The notes: generated from the sequence alone by a model not told the origin. Positions 25,711-35,407 are shown, counted from the stretch's first letter. The stretch is DNA of 64,000 nucleotides from Streptomyces sp. NBC_01231 (GCA_035999765.1 CP108521.1:6510001-6574000), one strand, 5' to 3'. Program-made: numbers and translations.

Positions 25711-25852
25711 ATCGCCGATTCAAATTACCTTCCAAGGAGAGTCGTCGCAATCTCGCGCACTGCCGCCTCAAGGGGGACGGCAAGCACCATCCCATCCTCG
25801 GCATCGCCCGCCTGCACACCTTGCCCTCAGCGGACAGAGACGACGACCACGC
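25711..25852. other. Short gap with no intact gene
   Basis: These 142 bases between the CdiI-type gene and the leftward unknown gene return to high GC. A plus-strand frame (KESRRNLAHCRLKGDGKHHP) looks weakly protein-like and could be a gene scar, but no family was recognised. Confidence 0.3.
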
Positions 25853-26509
25853 TCAGGTAAATCCGTTGGCCACCCCCGCCAGTGGAGGCGGCGTGTGGCG
25901 TGGCCACCGCTCGCCCACGTGATCCGACGCGGCGGCCCGGAACGACTCCATCAGTGCGCACCCCGGATATGTCGCGAACAGCGCGTACTTCCAACGGTAG
26001 TAGCACGACCAGTAGCTCACCACGCGTCGCTCCGTGCGTGCGAAGAAGGCCGGGTTCTGCGCGATGAACTCCCCATAGAGTCTGGACTGGGACGAGCCCG
26101 GGACCGCCAGGTCGGCAAGCCCCTGGCCGATCGCGTCAAGGATCTCCAGAACGTACTCGCCGGCCAACTGCACCACGAACGGGGCCACCCATGGTTCCCT
26201 TGACGCCACGATCTGTTCGAGGTGGTGCTGGCGGACTCGACCATCGCTGTGCCGGGAGTACAGGCAATGCAGAATCACCTGCTGGGTCCCGGTCAGTGGC
26301 CGCTCCAAGTCGGCGCCCGGCTCCTCGTTGTAGATGCGTGAGGGGATGGCGACGGTCTCGCCCTGCACCTGAACCTCGAAGGGATCCACCGGCGCGAGCC
26401 TGGCGTCCGGCATCACCGCCAGGACGCTCTGTACGTCATCAGTGAGACGGGTGGGAAACGCTGCCATCAGGACATGGGTGACGTTCGACGGGTCCCGGGG
26501 CGGCTGCAC
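25853..26509 (-). CDS. Conserved-looking hypothetical protein in the immunity island
   Basis: The 218-residue protein has regular Streptomyces codon bias and well-spaced hydrophobic residues. Segments such as LTGTQQVILHCLYSRHSDGR, WVAPFVVQLAGEYVLEILDAI and ARTERRVVSYWSCYYRWKYALFATYPG suggest an all-helical soluble protein. It has no signal peptide. It starts at GTG 26509 or ATG 26467; neither has a clear ribosome binding site. It reads against the neighbouring immunity genes. No family recognised; it may be an additional immunity gene or simple bystander. Confidence 0.6.
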   Translation of the reverse strand: MQPPRDPSNVTHVLMAAFPTRLTDDVQSVLAVMPDARLAPVDPFEVQVQGETVAIPSRIYNEEPGADLERPLTGTQQVILHCLYSRHSDGRVRQHHLEQIVASREPWVAPFVVQLAGEYVLEILDAIGQGLADLAVPGSSQSRLYGEFIAQNPAFFARTERRVVSYWSCYYRWKYALFATYPGCALMESFRAAASDHVGERWPRHTPPPLAGVANGFT

Positions 26510-26548
26510 AGCACAAGGATAGGCGGCGAGTCGTGATGGAGGCGGGTG

Positions 26549-27010
26549 ATGATTGAAATGTCGTGGTGGGGCGATTCTGCGTCATTCTTGCAGGTTGCTC
26601 CCAATTTGGTAGAGGCGCCTGTGGTCCAAGCGTTGCCGCCGACCGGGCTGTTTTACTCCGCCAGGATGGCAGGGCGAGAAATGGTCGATGCTGACGGGGT
26701 TTTCACGCAGTTCTATGAACATATGCGGTTGCCGGACTATTTCGGCTGGAACTGGGATGCGTTGCGAGACTGTTTGTATGATCTGAGTTGGCTTACTGCG
26801 ACCCATTTTCTATTGACCATCGATGATTCCGAGTTCGTGCTCTCCGGAAGTAGTGAAGAGCGTGACACTCTTTATAGGGCGCTTGTGAGTGCGGCCAATC
26901 ATTGGGCCGCGAAGCCTGAACTGCCCGGCCAGGAAAGGATTTCCTTCCGGACGGTGCTCCTGTGTTCGCCGGGGACAGCATCCGGACTGAGTGCCGAATT
27001 GCAACTGTGA
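26549..27010 (+). CDS. Barstar-like (ribonuclease inhibitor) protein
   Basis: The 153-residue protein contains the barstar core FTQFYEHMRLPDYFGWNWDALRDCLYDLSW followed by FLLTIDDSEFVL, matching the helix-turn-helix by which barstar plugs the active site of barnase-type RNases. No barnase-like gene is next to it, so it is an orphan immunity gene. GGAGG lies 6 bases before ATG 26549; GTG 26546 and ATG 26558 are less well placed. Codon use is AT-rich compared with the chromosome, as in the other immunity genes. Confidence 0.85.
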   Translation: MIEMSWWGDSASFLQVAPNLVEAPVVQALPPTGLFYSARMAGREMVDADGVFTQFYEHMRLPDYFGWNWDALRDCLYDLSWLTATHFLLTIDDSEFVLSGSSEERDTLYRALVSAANHWAAKPELPGQERISFRTVLLCSPGTASGLSAELQL

Positions 27011-27096
27011 GGCGGCGATGAGATGAGCTTGAGTGATCCTGGGGGCACGGCACCATGATCCTGCTGGCGCCGCGCCCCGTCTCACCTCTGGCCGCG

Positions 27097-28875
27097 TTAC
27101 GGCAACCCGTGCACGTGCGGCCCCACCGCCCCCGACCACGCATTCCCCGCCCGCGCATCCCAGTTCGTCGACCACGTCATCGCGCCGCGGAGGTCCGGAT
27201 AGGTCCGCGACGGCTTGAACGACCCGCACCCCGTCCCCTTCGTCAGGCAGTCCAGCGCGTTGTTCACCACCGACGGCGACACGTACCCGCTTCCCGCTCC
27301 GCTCGGTGAGGCCGGGAGGCCCAGGCCGACCTGGGACGGGGACAGGCCGCCCTCCAACTGGATGCAGGCCAGGGCGGTCAGGAAGTCCACCGAGCCCTGG
27401 CTGTAGACCTTGCCGTCGCAGCCCAGCATGGAACCGCTGTTGTAGTACTGCATGTTGACGACCGTGAGGATGTCCTTCACGTTCAGGGCGGTCTGGAAGT
27501 AGGTGTTGGACGTCGACTGCATGTCGATGGTCTGGGGGGCCATGGTCAGGATCAGGGACGGGCCCGCCTTCGCCGACAGCGCCCGCAGTGCCTGCGTCAT
27601 GTACGTCGCGTTGAGGCCGTTCTCCAGGTCGATGTCGACGCCGTCGAAGCCGTACGTCTGCATCAGGGTGTGGACCGAGTTCGCGAAGTTCGTCGCCGAT
27701 GTCGGGTCGGTCACCGAGACCGTGCCGCGTTCGCCGCCGACCGAGATGATGACCTTCTTGCCCGCCGCCTGCTTCGCCTTCACGTCCGCCTTGAACTGGT
27801 CGACGGTGTAGCCGCCGAGGCCGGCCGAGTCGAGGGTGAAGGTCACGGCGCCCGGTGTTGTGGTGGCGTCCGCGAAGGCCACCGCGATGATGTCGTACTG
27901 GGACTGGACGTCCGAGACTTTCTGGACCGTCGCGCCGTTGTTGAAGTTCTGCCAATAACCCGTCACGGCGTGCTTCGGCAGGGAGCCCCCGCCGCCGTCC
28001 GGAGCGGTCGTCGTCCGGCCCGTCACCGCCGCCGACCTCGCCGACTCGCCCGCCGCGTTCGTCGCCGTGACCTGGAAGGAGTACGACGTCGAGGCCGCGA
28101 GGCCGGTCACCGTCGCCGAGGTTCCGGTCACCGCCGCCGCCTTGGTTCCGTCCCGGTAGACGGTGTAGCCGGTGGCGCCGGAGACGGGGGACCAGGCAAG
28201 GGAGATGGACGAGGAGGCCGCTCGGGTGACGGTGACACCGGTCGGCGTGGCCGGGGTCGTCGGAGCCGGGTCGCCGCCACCGCCGCCGTCCGGGCCGTAC
28301 AGCGCCACGTCATCCGCGTAGTACGCCGCCTGTCCGTACCAGCCGTGTGTGTACACCGTCACCGAGGTCGTCGAGGAGCCTGTGGAGAAGGTGGTCGACA
28401 GTTGCTTCCACGATGACGAGTCCGGGGTCCAGGTCGACACGTCCGTCGTGCCCGTCCCGGTCGCGCCCAGGTAGGCGTACCCGCCCCGCACCCAGGCGCT
28501 CAGTGTGTACGTCGAGTTGGGCCTGACCGCGACCGTCTGGGTGCACCTCGCGTTGTCCTGGCCGGCCGGCGTCGCCTTCAGCGCGGCCGAGCCGCCGTGC
28601 GTCGGGGAGGAGACGGTCGTACCGCTGCCCGCGGAGCAGGTCCAGTTGGTGAGGCCGGACTCGAAGCCGGCGTTCTTCGCGTTGTTGACGTCCGCGGCGG
28701 ACGCCTGGCCCGCGACGGCGACCGTGAGTCCGAGTCCGAGTCCAAGGGCGAGGGCCATGGCGAGGGTCGCTGTGAGGCGCGCGGTGACAGATCCCGTGAG
28801 GAGCCGTAGCCGTAGCGGTAGCCGTATCCGTCTGCGTCCGTGCCGGTTTCCGGGCGTGCCTGTTTCGCGGCGCAC
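27097..28875 (-). CDS. Secreted family 18 chitinase with carbohydrate-binding and FnIII domains
   Basis: The 592-residue precursor begins with a long basic N-region and signal peptide (cut near AGQASA, about 60). Next come a carbohydrate-binding beta domain (NAGFESGLTNWTC ... YYADDVALYG, about 68-205), a fibronectin type III domain (TPTGVTVTRAASSSISLAW ... TAPDGGGG, about 215-300) and a GH18 barrel. The catalytic motif DGVDIDLEN places the acid at Glu418. The GTG at 28875 has a CGGAGGCACC ribosome binding site. It should hydrolyse chitin to N-acetylglucosamine oligomers outside the cell. A DasR-type palindrome overlaps its promoter. Confidence 0.93.
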   Translation of the reverse strand: MRRETGTPGNRHGRRRIRLPLRLRLLTGSVTARLTATLAMALALGLGLGLTVAVAGQASAADVNNAKNAGFESGLTNWTCSAGSGTTVSSPTHGGSAALKATPAGQDNARCTQTVAVRPNSTYTLSAWVRGGYAYLGATGTGTTDVSTWTPDSSSWKQLSTTFSTGSSTTSVTVYTHGWYGQAAYYADDVALYGPDGGGGGDPAPTTPATPTGVTVTRAASSSISLAWSPVSGATGYTVYRDGTKAAAVTGTSATVTGLAASTSYSFQVTATNAAGESARSAAVTGRTTTAPDGGGGSLPKHAVTGYWQNFNNGATVQKVSDVQSQYDIIAVAFADATTTPGAVTFTLDSAGLGGYTVDQFKADVKAKQAAGKKVIISVGGERGTVSVTDPTSATNFANSVHTLMQTYGFDGVDIDLENGLNATYMTQALRALSAKAGPSLILTMAPQTIDMQSTSNTYFQTALNVKDILTVVNMQYYNSGSMLGCDGKVYSQGSVDFLTALACIQLEGGLSPSQVGLGLPASPSGAGSGYVSPSVVNNALDCLTKGTGCGSFKPSRTYPDLRGAMTWSTNWDARAGNAWSGAVGPHVHGLP

Positions 28876-28936
28876 TGGTGCCTCCGGTGGGGGAGAGGGG
28901 GCGTGGGACGACGGTGGCCACCGCTGTGCCTACAAG

Positions 28937-28950
28937 TTGGTCCAGACCAA
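28937..28950. promoter_or_regulatory. DasR-type (dre) operator of the chitinase gene
   Basis: TTGGTCCAGACCAA is a near-perfect palindrome matching the DasR responsive element, whose core is TGGTCTAGACCA. It lies about 62-75 bases before the chitinase GTG, immediately downstream of a TTGACA -35 box. DasR, the N-acetylglucosamine-responsive GntR regulator, controls chitinase genes of streptomycetes. Confidence 0.8.
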
Positions 28951-28956
28951 TTCGAC

Positions 28957-28962
28957 TGTCAA
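28957..28962 (-). promoter_or_regulatory. -35 box of the chitinase promoter
   Basis: On the minus strand these bases read TTGACA. The dre palindrome occupies the spacer that follows, so a bound repressor would block RNA polymerase. The -10 is less clear (CAACTT 17 bases on). Confidence 0.6.
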
Positions 28963-29188
28963 GGGTCTTGGCGGTTTCGGGTGTGAGGGTGAGGTCAACT
29001 CGCTGGAGGAACGCAGGAGCTCGTGGCAAGTGCGCCCCATCTGCACGGAAATAGGCCCTTTTTGAGTCCTCAAGGGGGCCAGGAAGTCACAGAAACGCTG
29101 TTCTCCGGCCACAGGTGCGTGGATAAAGTGCTCGGGTAGTCACGCAGTGAAGTCGACCGGGCGGGCCGGAGTGACGCCGGGCGGGCTC

Positions 29189-30160
29189 ATGGGCATGGGA
29201 TTCGGGGAGCTGCGCGTGCCAACTGCCATTGCCGTGACCAGTGCCGACATGGCGCTGCCGCCGCAGGACGATCGAACCATGCCTGCCGCCGTCCTGCCGG
29301 ACCTGGACCGTCAGCCGCTCGACCGGTCGCTGGCCGCTGTGCAGACACTCGTCGAACAGCACGGGCATGTGATCGTCGTGTGCTCGCAGGCCGTGCCCCG
29401 GGAGGTCGAGCGGCGACTGCTCACCGTCCGCTCCCTCCTGGAAAGCGACCGGATCGCCCTGTTCCAGCCTGATCTGCCACCCCTCGGACTCGCCGTCCTG
29501 GCCCGCCAGTTGCGGCAGCTCGCCTCCTGCGACCTGAGCCCCGGCGTGCTCGCCTCGGCCGCCCGGCTGCTCACCCACTATCTCCACGCGGGGGCGCTGC
29601 TCGGCTCCGTCGCCAAGCTCGACCGCGTCCCGGTGGGCCTGAAGTCGCACGCCAAGTCCTGGATGCCCGGCAGTCAGTTCGGCGTGCTCGCCCATCCGCA
29701 GCCGCAGCTCGTGCGCATCGCGCCCGGCGCGACCCTCGCGGGCCCGGAGTTCTCCACGTCGATGCTGGTCGCCCGGGGGCAACTGCAGTCCGACTGGGTC
29801 AGCGCGACCCTGGCCAAGTCCTGGAGCGTCCAAGGGCTGCGCGAGGCCCCGCTGCCCGCCGAGTCCGCGCTGTGGTGGGGGACCGGCAAGCTCATCGAGT
29901 TCTGTACCTTCCTGCCGGACCTGTCGGTGCTCTATCAACTGGTCACCTCGGTACGGCAGAACACCTGTTACTGGTGCGGCATCGAAGTCATCGGCGATCG
30001 CTGCGTCTTCTGCTCCGCGACAGCGCCGGTGTCGCACGCAACCCCAGGAACACCGGGAACACCGGGAACACCCGGAACACCTGGAACACCTGGAACACCT
30101 GGAACATCAGGATCACTTTCCGTATCGCCCGCGTACCGGAACCAATTGCCCGCCGGGTGA
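29189..30160 (+). CDS. Unknown protein with C-terminal zinc-ribbon and TPG repeats, first gene of the Tad region
   Basis: The roughly 323-residue product has an N-terminal alpha/beta region (LDRSLAAVQTLVEQHGHVIVVCSQAVPREVERRLL) that looks nucleotide- or NTPase-like but lacks a Walker motif. Its C-terminal part has a four-cysteine zinc-ribbon (CYWCGIEVIGDRCVFC) followed by seven Thr-Pro-Gly repeats. Starts at 29147 (GTG), 29189 (ATG) and 29195 (ATG) are possible; none has a strong ribosome binding site. It is next to the CpaB gene (130 bases), so a link to the pilus is plausible. No family name is known to me. Confidence 0.65.
   Translation: MGMGFGELRVPTAIAVTSADMALPPQDDRTMPAAVLPDLDRQPLDRSLAAVQTLVEQHGHVIVVCSQAVPREVERRLLTVRSLLESDRIALFQPDLPPLGLAVLARQLRQLASCDLSPGVLASAARLLTHYLHAGALLGSVAKLDRVPVGLKSHAKSWMPGSQFGVLAHPQPQLVRIAPGATLAGPEFSTSMLVARGQLQSDWVSATLAKSWSVQGLREAPLPAESALWWGTGKLIEFCTFLPDLSVLYQLVTSVRQNTCYWCGIEVIGDRCVFCSATAPVSHATPGTPGTPGTPGTPGTPGTPGTSGSLSVSPAYRNQLPAG
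30042..30110. repeat. 9-bp tandem repeat encoding Thr-Pro-Gly units
   Basis: About seven copies of a 9-bp unit of the form GGAACACCN run through the 3' end of the preceding gene, giving a (Thr-Pro-Gly)n collagen-like tail. Copies are near-identical, suggesting recent slippage and variable copy number between strains. Confidence 0.8.
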
Positions 30161-30289
30161 GCCGACCCGGACCCGCGCCGCCCGCCAGACCCGCTCAGTC
30201 AGACCCGCCCGCCAGACCCGCTCCGTCAGACCGGCTCCGCAAGACCCACTCCGCCAGTCCCAACCCCCCCCGACGAGGTCGTACGGTTC

Positions 30290-30997
30290 ATGAACTCCCG
30301 TCAGCGCCGCGGCGTGATAATCCTGCTCCTGTCGGTCCTGTGCGCCCTCGGTGCCTTCGCCGGCGTGCTGTCCGTCATCAACGACGTGAAGTCCAAGGTC
30401 GGACCCGAGGTCACCGCGTACCGGCTGAAGTCCGACGTGAAGCCCTACACCAGCCTCAGCGCGGGCCAGTTCGAGAAGACCGAGATGCCCGAGCGCTGGC
30501 TGCCGGACACCGCGGTCACCGACCTCTCCCGGATCCGGGGCAAGATCGCTGTCACCACGCTGCGGGAGGGCTCCCTGCTGCAGAGCGACATGATCGTCGA
30601 CCAGCCCGCGCTGCGGCCCGGGCAGCAGGAGGTCGCCATCATGATCGACGCGGCGACCGGCGTCGCCGGAAAGATCACCGCGGGTTCGTCGGTCAACGTG
30701 TACGCCACCTTCGAGGGGCAGCGGGAGGTCGACCCCGACCAGTCCAAGATCATTGTGACCAACGCCCGGGTCATCGACGTCGGCGAGCTGACCGCCCTCA
30801 AGCCCGACGCGGACGACCGCACCCGGCAGGAGACCGACGCCGTCCCCATCACCTTCGCGCTCTCCACCCTGGACGCCCAGCGCATCACGTACGCCGAGTC
30901 GTTCGCCAAGGAGGTCCGGCTCGCGCTCGTGGCACCCGGTACCGACACCGCCGTCCCGGAGCAGGAGCGCAGCTACGAACTCGCCAAGGACAAGTGA
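30290..30997 (+). CDS. cpaB: Flp pilus assembly protein CpaB (RcpC/SAF domain)
   Basis: The 235-residue protein has an N-terminal membrane anchor (RGVIILLLSVLCALGAFAGVLSV, about 5-27) and an SAF/RcpC domain (YRLKSDVKPYTSLSAGQFEKTEMPERWLP ... LREGSLLQSDMIVD ... AIMIDAATGVAGKITAGSSVNVYATF). CpaB-type proteins are part of the Tad pilus envelope complex. It opens the core pilus operon and is followed 10 bases later by the TadZ-like gene. The ATG at 30290 is preceded by CGAGGTCG. Confidence 0.88.
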   Translation: MNSRQRRGVIILLLSVLCALGAFAGVLSVINDVKSKVGPEVTAYRLKSDVKPYTSLSAGQFEKTEMPERWLPDTAVTDLSRIRGKIAVTTLREGSLLQSDMIVDQPALRPGQQEVAIMIDAATGVAGKITAGSSVNVYATFEGQREVDPDQSKIIVTNARVIDVGELTALKPDADDRTRQETDAVPITFALSTLDAQRITYAESFAKEVRLALVAPGTDTAVPEQERSYELAKDK

Positions 30998-31007
30998 GAG
31001 GCCGGCC

Positions 31008-32291
<1,284 letters not shown>

Positions 32292-32293
32292 GG

Positions 32294-32725
32294 ATGCGCC
32301 GGCCGGGGTGGAAGGGCGCCGTGGTGCGGAAGGCCGCCGTGGTGCGGAAGGGGGCCGTCGTGCGGAGGGACGACGGCCAGGTCACCGTCGAGTTCCTCGG
32401 CATGACCCCGCTGATCCTCATCACCCTGGTGCTGATGTGGCAGTTCGTGCTGCTGGGATACACGTTCACGCTCGCGGGGAATGCTGCGGACGAGGCGGTG
32501 AGGGCGGGGACGGCGGTTCCGGAGGGGGCGCGGCAGGGGGCGTGCCAAGAAGCGGGCCTGGACAAGCTGCCGGACGCGTGGAGCGGTGAGGTGGAGTGCG
32601 CCACCTCCGGCGGCTATGTCACGGCCGACGTCACCCTCCACGTCCCCGTCCTCTTCCCGGGAGCGATCGGCTTCCCCTTCGACGTGAAGGGCCACGCCGG
32701 GGCCGTGGAGGAGGTGAAGGACTGA
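32294..32725 (+). CDS. TadE-like pilus assembly protein (first copy)
   Basis: The 143-residue protein has a basic N-terminus with a repeated AVVRK motif, then the TadE/pseudopilin N-motif DDGQVTVEFLGMTPLILITLVLMWQFVLLGYTF (about 27-60), which spans the membrane. The rest is extracytoplasmic. TadE proteins resemble prepilins and help assemble the pilus. It starts two bases after the TadZ stop and 1 base before the next TadE-like gene, so the two are translated together. Confidence 0.8.
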   Translation: MRRPGWKGAVVRKAAVVRKGAVVRRDDGQVTVEFLGMTPLILITLVLMWQFVLLGYTFTLAGNAADEAVRAGTAVPEGARQGACQEAGLDKLPDAWSGEVECATSGGYVTADVTLHVPVLFPGAIGFPFDVKGHAGAVEEVKD

Positions 32726-32726
32726 G

Positions 32727-33098
32727 ATGCCGTACGACGGGAAACGCCACGGCAGGCGCGGGGTTCGCCGCGACCGCGGTCAGGTCGCCCTGGAGTACCT
32801 CGGGTTCATCCCGATCCTGGTCCTCGTGGCGATGGCGGGCGTACAGATCGGGCTGATCGCGTACACCGCCCAGCAGGCCGGTACGGCGGCCCGGGCGGGT
32901 GCGCGCGCGGCCTCGATCGAGGAGAGCGCCCAGGAGGGGTGCGCGAACGCGATCAGCGACTGGCTGAGCGTCGCGTGCTCCGCCGCCCAGAGCGGTGACG
33001 CGGTCACCGTCACCGCCACCGTCCAGATCCCGTCGATCGTTCCCGGCTGGAACTTCGACCCCGCCCAGAAGACCGCCACCATGCCGCTCGACCACTGA
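32727..33098 (+). CDS. TadE-like pilus assembly protein (second copy)
   Basis: The 123-residue protein has the prepilin-like N-terminus RDRGQVALEYLGFIPILVLVAMAGVQIGLIAY (about 15-46) and a short exported C-terminal part with two cysteines. Its arrangement beside the first TadE copy matches the TadE/TadF pseudopilin pair of Tad systems. It is followed after 10 bases by the CpaF gene. Confidence 0.82.
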   Translation: MPYDGKRHGRRGVRRDRGQVALEYLGFIPILVLVAMAGVQIGLIAYTAQQAGTAARAGARAASIEESAQEGCANAISDWLSVACSAAQSGDAVTVTATVQIPSIVPGWNFDPAQKTATMPLDH

Positions 33099-33108
33099 GG
33101 AAGCACCC

Positions 33109-34446
33109 ATGAGCCTGCGGTCACGCATCAACTCCCCGGAAGAGAACGGCAGCCGGGGTGAGGACGGCCACATGGTCGCGTCCTACCGGGCCAAGCTGCT
33201 GGAGGAGATCGACCTCGCGGAGATGAGCGCGCTGGCGGCCGCCGAGCGCAGGGCGCGGCTGGAGCGGGTGCTCGGGCACATCATCAGCCGGGAGGGCCCG
33301 GTCCTGTCGACGGTGGAGCGCTCGCAGCTGATCCGCCGGGTGGTCGACGAGGCACTCGGGCTCGGCATCCTCGAACCGCTGCTGGAGGACGCGTCGATCA
33401 CCGAGATCATGGTGAACGGCCCGGACGCGATCTTCGTGGAGCGCGGCGGCAGGGTGGAGCAGCTGCCGCTCCGCTTCCCCTCACACGACCAGCTGATGCA
33501 GACCATCGAGCGGATCGTGTCGACGGTCAACCGGCGGGTGGACGAGTCGAACCCGATGGTCGACGCCCGGCTGCCGTCCGGCGAGCGCGTGAACGTGATC
33601 ATCCCGCCGCTGTCGCTGACCGGCGCCATCCTCACGATCCGCCGCTTCCCGCGCTCCTTCACGCTCAGCGAGCTGGTCGGCTTCGGCTCGCTCGACGAGA
33701 ACATGCTGTATCTGCTGGCGGGCCTGGTGCAGGCGCGGTTCAACATCATCGTGTCGGGTGCGACGGGCACCGGCAAGACGACCCTGCTCAACGCCCTCTC
33801 CGGACTGATCCCCGACGGCGACCGCATCATCACCATCGAGGACTCGGCCGAACTCCAGCTCCAGCAACGGCACGTGGTCCGACTGGAGTCCCGTCCGCCG
33901 AACGTCGAGGGCAAGGGCCGGATCACCATCCGCGACCTGGTCCGCAACTCGCTGCGTATGCGCCCCGACCGGATCGTGGTCGGTGAGGTCCGCGGCGGCG
34001 AGTCGCTCGACATGCTCCAGGCCATGTCGACGGGCCACGACGGCTCACTGGCGACCGTGCACGCCAACAACGCGGAGGACGCGCTGATGCGGCTGAAGAC
34101 CCTGGCGTCCATGTCCGAGGTGGAGATCCCCTTCGAGGCGCTGCACGACCAGATCAACAGCGCCGTCGACGTCATCATCCAGCTCACCCGGTTCGCGGAC
34201 GGCGTCCGCCGTATCACCGAGATCGCGGTGCTCGACAGCCACGGCAGCGAGCCGTACCGGTTGGCCAGCGTCGCCCGCTTCGACGCCCGGCCGATGGCGG
34301 CCGACGGCCGGATCTACGGGGCCTACCAGCACTTCCCGCTCCCGCGCCGTACCGCCGACCGCCTCTACATGGCGAGCCAGCCCACGCCCCAGGCCTTCGG
34401 CGTGGCCCAGTCCGCAGATCAGCTAGCCATCCGAGAAGCCAGGTAG
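33109..34446 (+). CDS. cpaF: Tad secretion ATPase CpaF/TadA
   Basis: The 445-residue ATPase powers pilus assembly. It has an N-terminal helical domain, the VNGPDAIFVERGG segment, and the Walker A GATGTGKTTLL near residues 217-227. The Asp-box IITIEDSAELQL, the Walker B region DRIVVGEVRGGESLDMLQAMSTGHDGSLATVHANN and the His-box are all present. Walker B and His motifs are intact, so it should be active. The ATG at 33109 follows GAGGAAGCACCC. It is 10 bases upstream of TadB. Confidence 0.95.
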   Translation: MSLRSRINSPEENGSRGEDGHMVASYRAKLLEEIDLAEMSALAAAERRARLERVLGHIISREGPVLSTVERSQLIRRVVDEALGLGILEPLLEDASITEIMVNGPDAIFVERGGRVEQLPLRFPSHDQLMQTIERIVSTVNRRVDESNPMVDARLPSGERVNVIIPPLSLTGAILTIRRFPRSFTLSELVGFGSLDENMLYLLAGLVQARFNIIVSGATGTGKTTLLNALSGLIPDGDRIITIEDSAELQLQQRHVVRLESRPPNVEGKGRITIRDLVRNSLRMRPDRIVVGEVRGGESLDMLQAMSTGHDGSLATVHANNAEDALMRLKTLASMSEVEIPFEALHDQINSAVDVIIQLTRFADGVRRITEIAVLDSHGSEPYRLASVARFDARPMAADGRIYGAYQHFPLPRRTADRLYMASQPTPQAFGVAQSADQLAIREAR

Positions 34447-34456
34447 GACCGCCCCC

Positions 34457-35407
34457 ATGGACCCAGATCTCCAGACCCTCGTCCCGCTCACCATCGGCGT
34501 CACCCTGCTGACCTGCGTCCTCACCGTCATCGGGGTGCACACCTACGCCAAGGGCAGGGCACAGCGGGCCGCGCTCGTGGAGCGCCTGACGGCCGCCGGC
34601 CAGATATCCGCCACCGGCCGGCAGCGCCGCTTCCGCAACCTGGACCGCCGGCTGCGGCGGACCCGGACCGGCCGGAAGCTGGAACTGCGGCTGGCGGCGA
34701 CCGGCATGGACATCACGCCCGGCGAGTTCTTCGCCGCGATGCTGGCCGCGGTGGCGGGCCTGTGGCTGGTCGGGCAGGCGACCCTGGCCCCCTTCTTCGG
34801 GCCGATCGCCGGACTGCTGGGCATCTGGGCGGCGCTGCAGTTCCTCACCTGGCAACGGCAGAAACGCATCGAGAAGTTCATCAACCAACTCCCGGAGATG
34901 GCCCGCATCCTGGCCAACGCCACCCAGGCGGGCCTCGCGCTCCGCACCGCGATCGGCATGGCCGCGGAGGAGCTGGAGGCACCGGCCGGTGAGGAACTCG
35001 CCAAGGTCGACAACCAGTTGGCGATGGGCGCGACGATGGACGACGCGCTCGGCGAGATGGCCGAACGTCTCCCGTCCCGTGAACTGGTCGTCCTGGTCAC
35101 GACGTTGGTCCTGTCCAACCGGGCGGGCGGCCAGGTGGTGAGCGCCCTGCGGAACCTGACGGAGACGCTCGAGGAACGCAAGGAGACCCGGCGCGAGGTC
35201 CGCACCCAGCTGTCCCAGGTGAACATGACGTCGTACGCGGTGCCGGTGCTCGGCATCGGCTCGCTGTTCCTGATGAACGGGGTGAAGGACGGCGCCCTGG
35301 ACCGGATGACCGGCTCACCGCTGGGCCAGGCGGCGGTGATCGTCGCGTTCGGGCTGTACACCGTGGGCTTCGTCCTCATCCGCCGCCTGTCGCGGATCGA
35401 CGTCTGA
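34457..35407 (+). CDS. tadB: Tad inner-membrane protein TadB (type II secretion F domain)
   Basis: The 316-residue protein has N-terminal membrane segments (VTLLTCVLTVIGVHTYA; FFAAMLAAVAGLWLVGQATL) then a T2SSF helical domain (QLPEMARILANATQAGLALRTAIGMAAEEL...LAMGATMDDALGEMAERLP) and C-terminal segments. It works with TadC as the membrane platform that the CpaF ATPase drives. It is 10 bases after cpaF. Confidence 0.93.
   Translation: MDPDLQTLVPLTIGVTLLTCVLTVIGVHTYAKGRAQRAALVERLTAAGQISATGRQRRFRNLDRRLRRTRTGRKLELRLAATGMDITPGEFFAAMLAAVAGLWLVGQATLAPFFGPIAGLLGIWAALQFLTWQRQKRIEKFINQLPEMARILANATQAGLALRTAIGMAAEELEAPAGEELAKVDNQLAMGATMDDALGEMAERLPSRELVVLVTTLVLSNRAGGQVVSALRNLTETLEERKETRREVRTQLSQVNMTSYAVPVLGIGSLFLMNGVKDGALDRMTGSPLGQAAVIVAFGLYTVGFVLIRRLSRIDV

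Larger units (their letters stand above)
28876..29188. other. Intergenic region between divergent chitinase and Tad-locus genes
   Basis: This 313-bp gap holds the chitinase leader, promoter and dre palindrome (28937-28962). The part from about 28970 to 29188 shows no clear promoter boxes but must contain the start signals for the rightward Tad locus, unless that begins downstream. No coding potential was seen. Confidence 0.5.

Noticed and set aside
25711..25852. Transposase or insertion sequence scar between immunity genes
   Set aside because: Only a weakly protein-like short frame; no terminal inverted repeats, target duplication or transposase motif.
28128..28313. Short minus-strand frame inside the chitinase gene
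   Set aside because: It lies wholly inside the chitinase coding sequence in another frame.
30042..30110. Short direct repeats that could suggest a CRISPR array
   Set aside because: Units are 9 bp, without spacers, in frame in a protein gene; they are tandem coding repeats.
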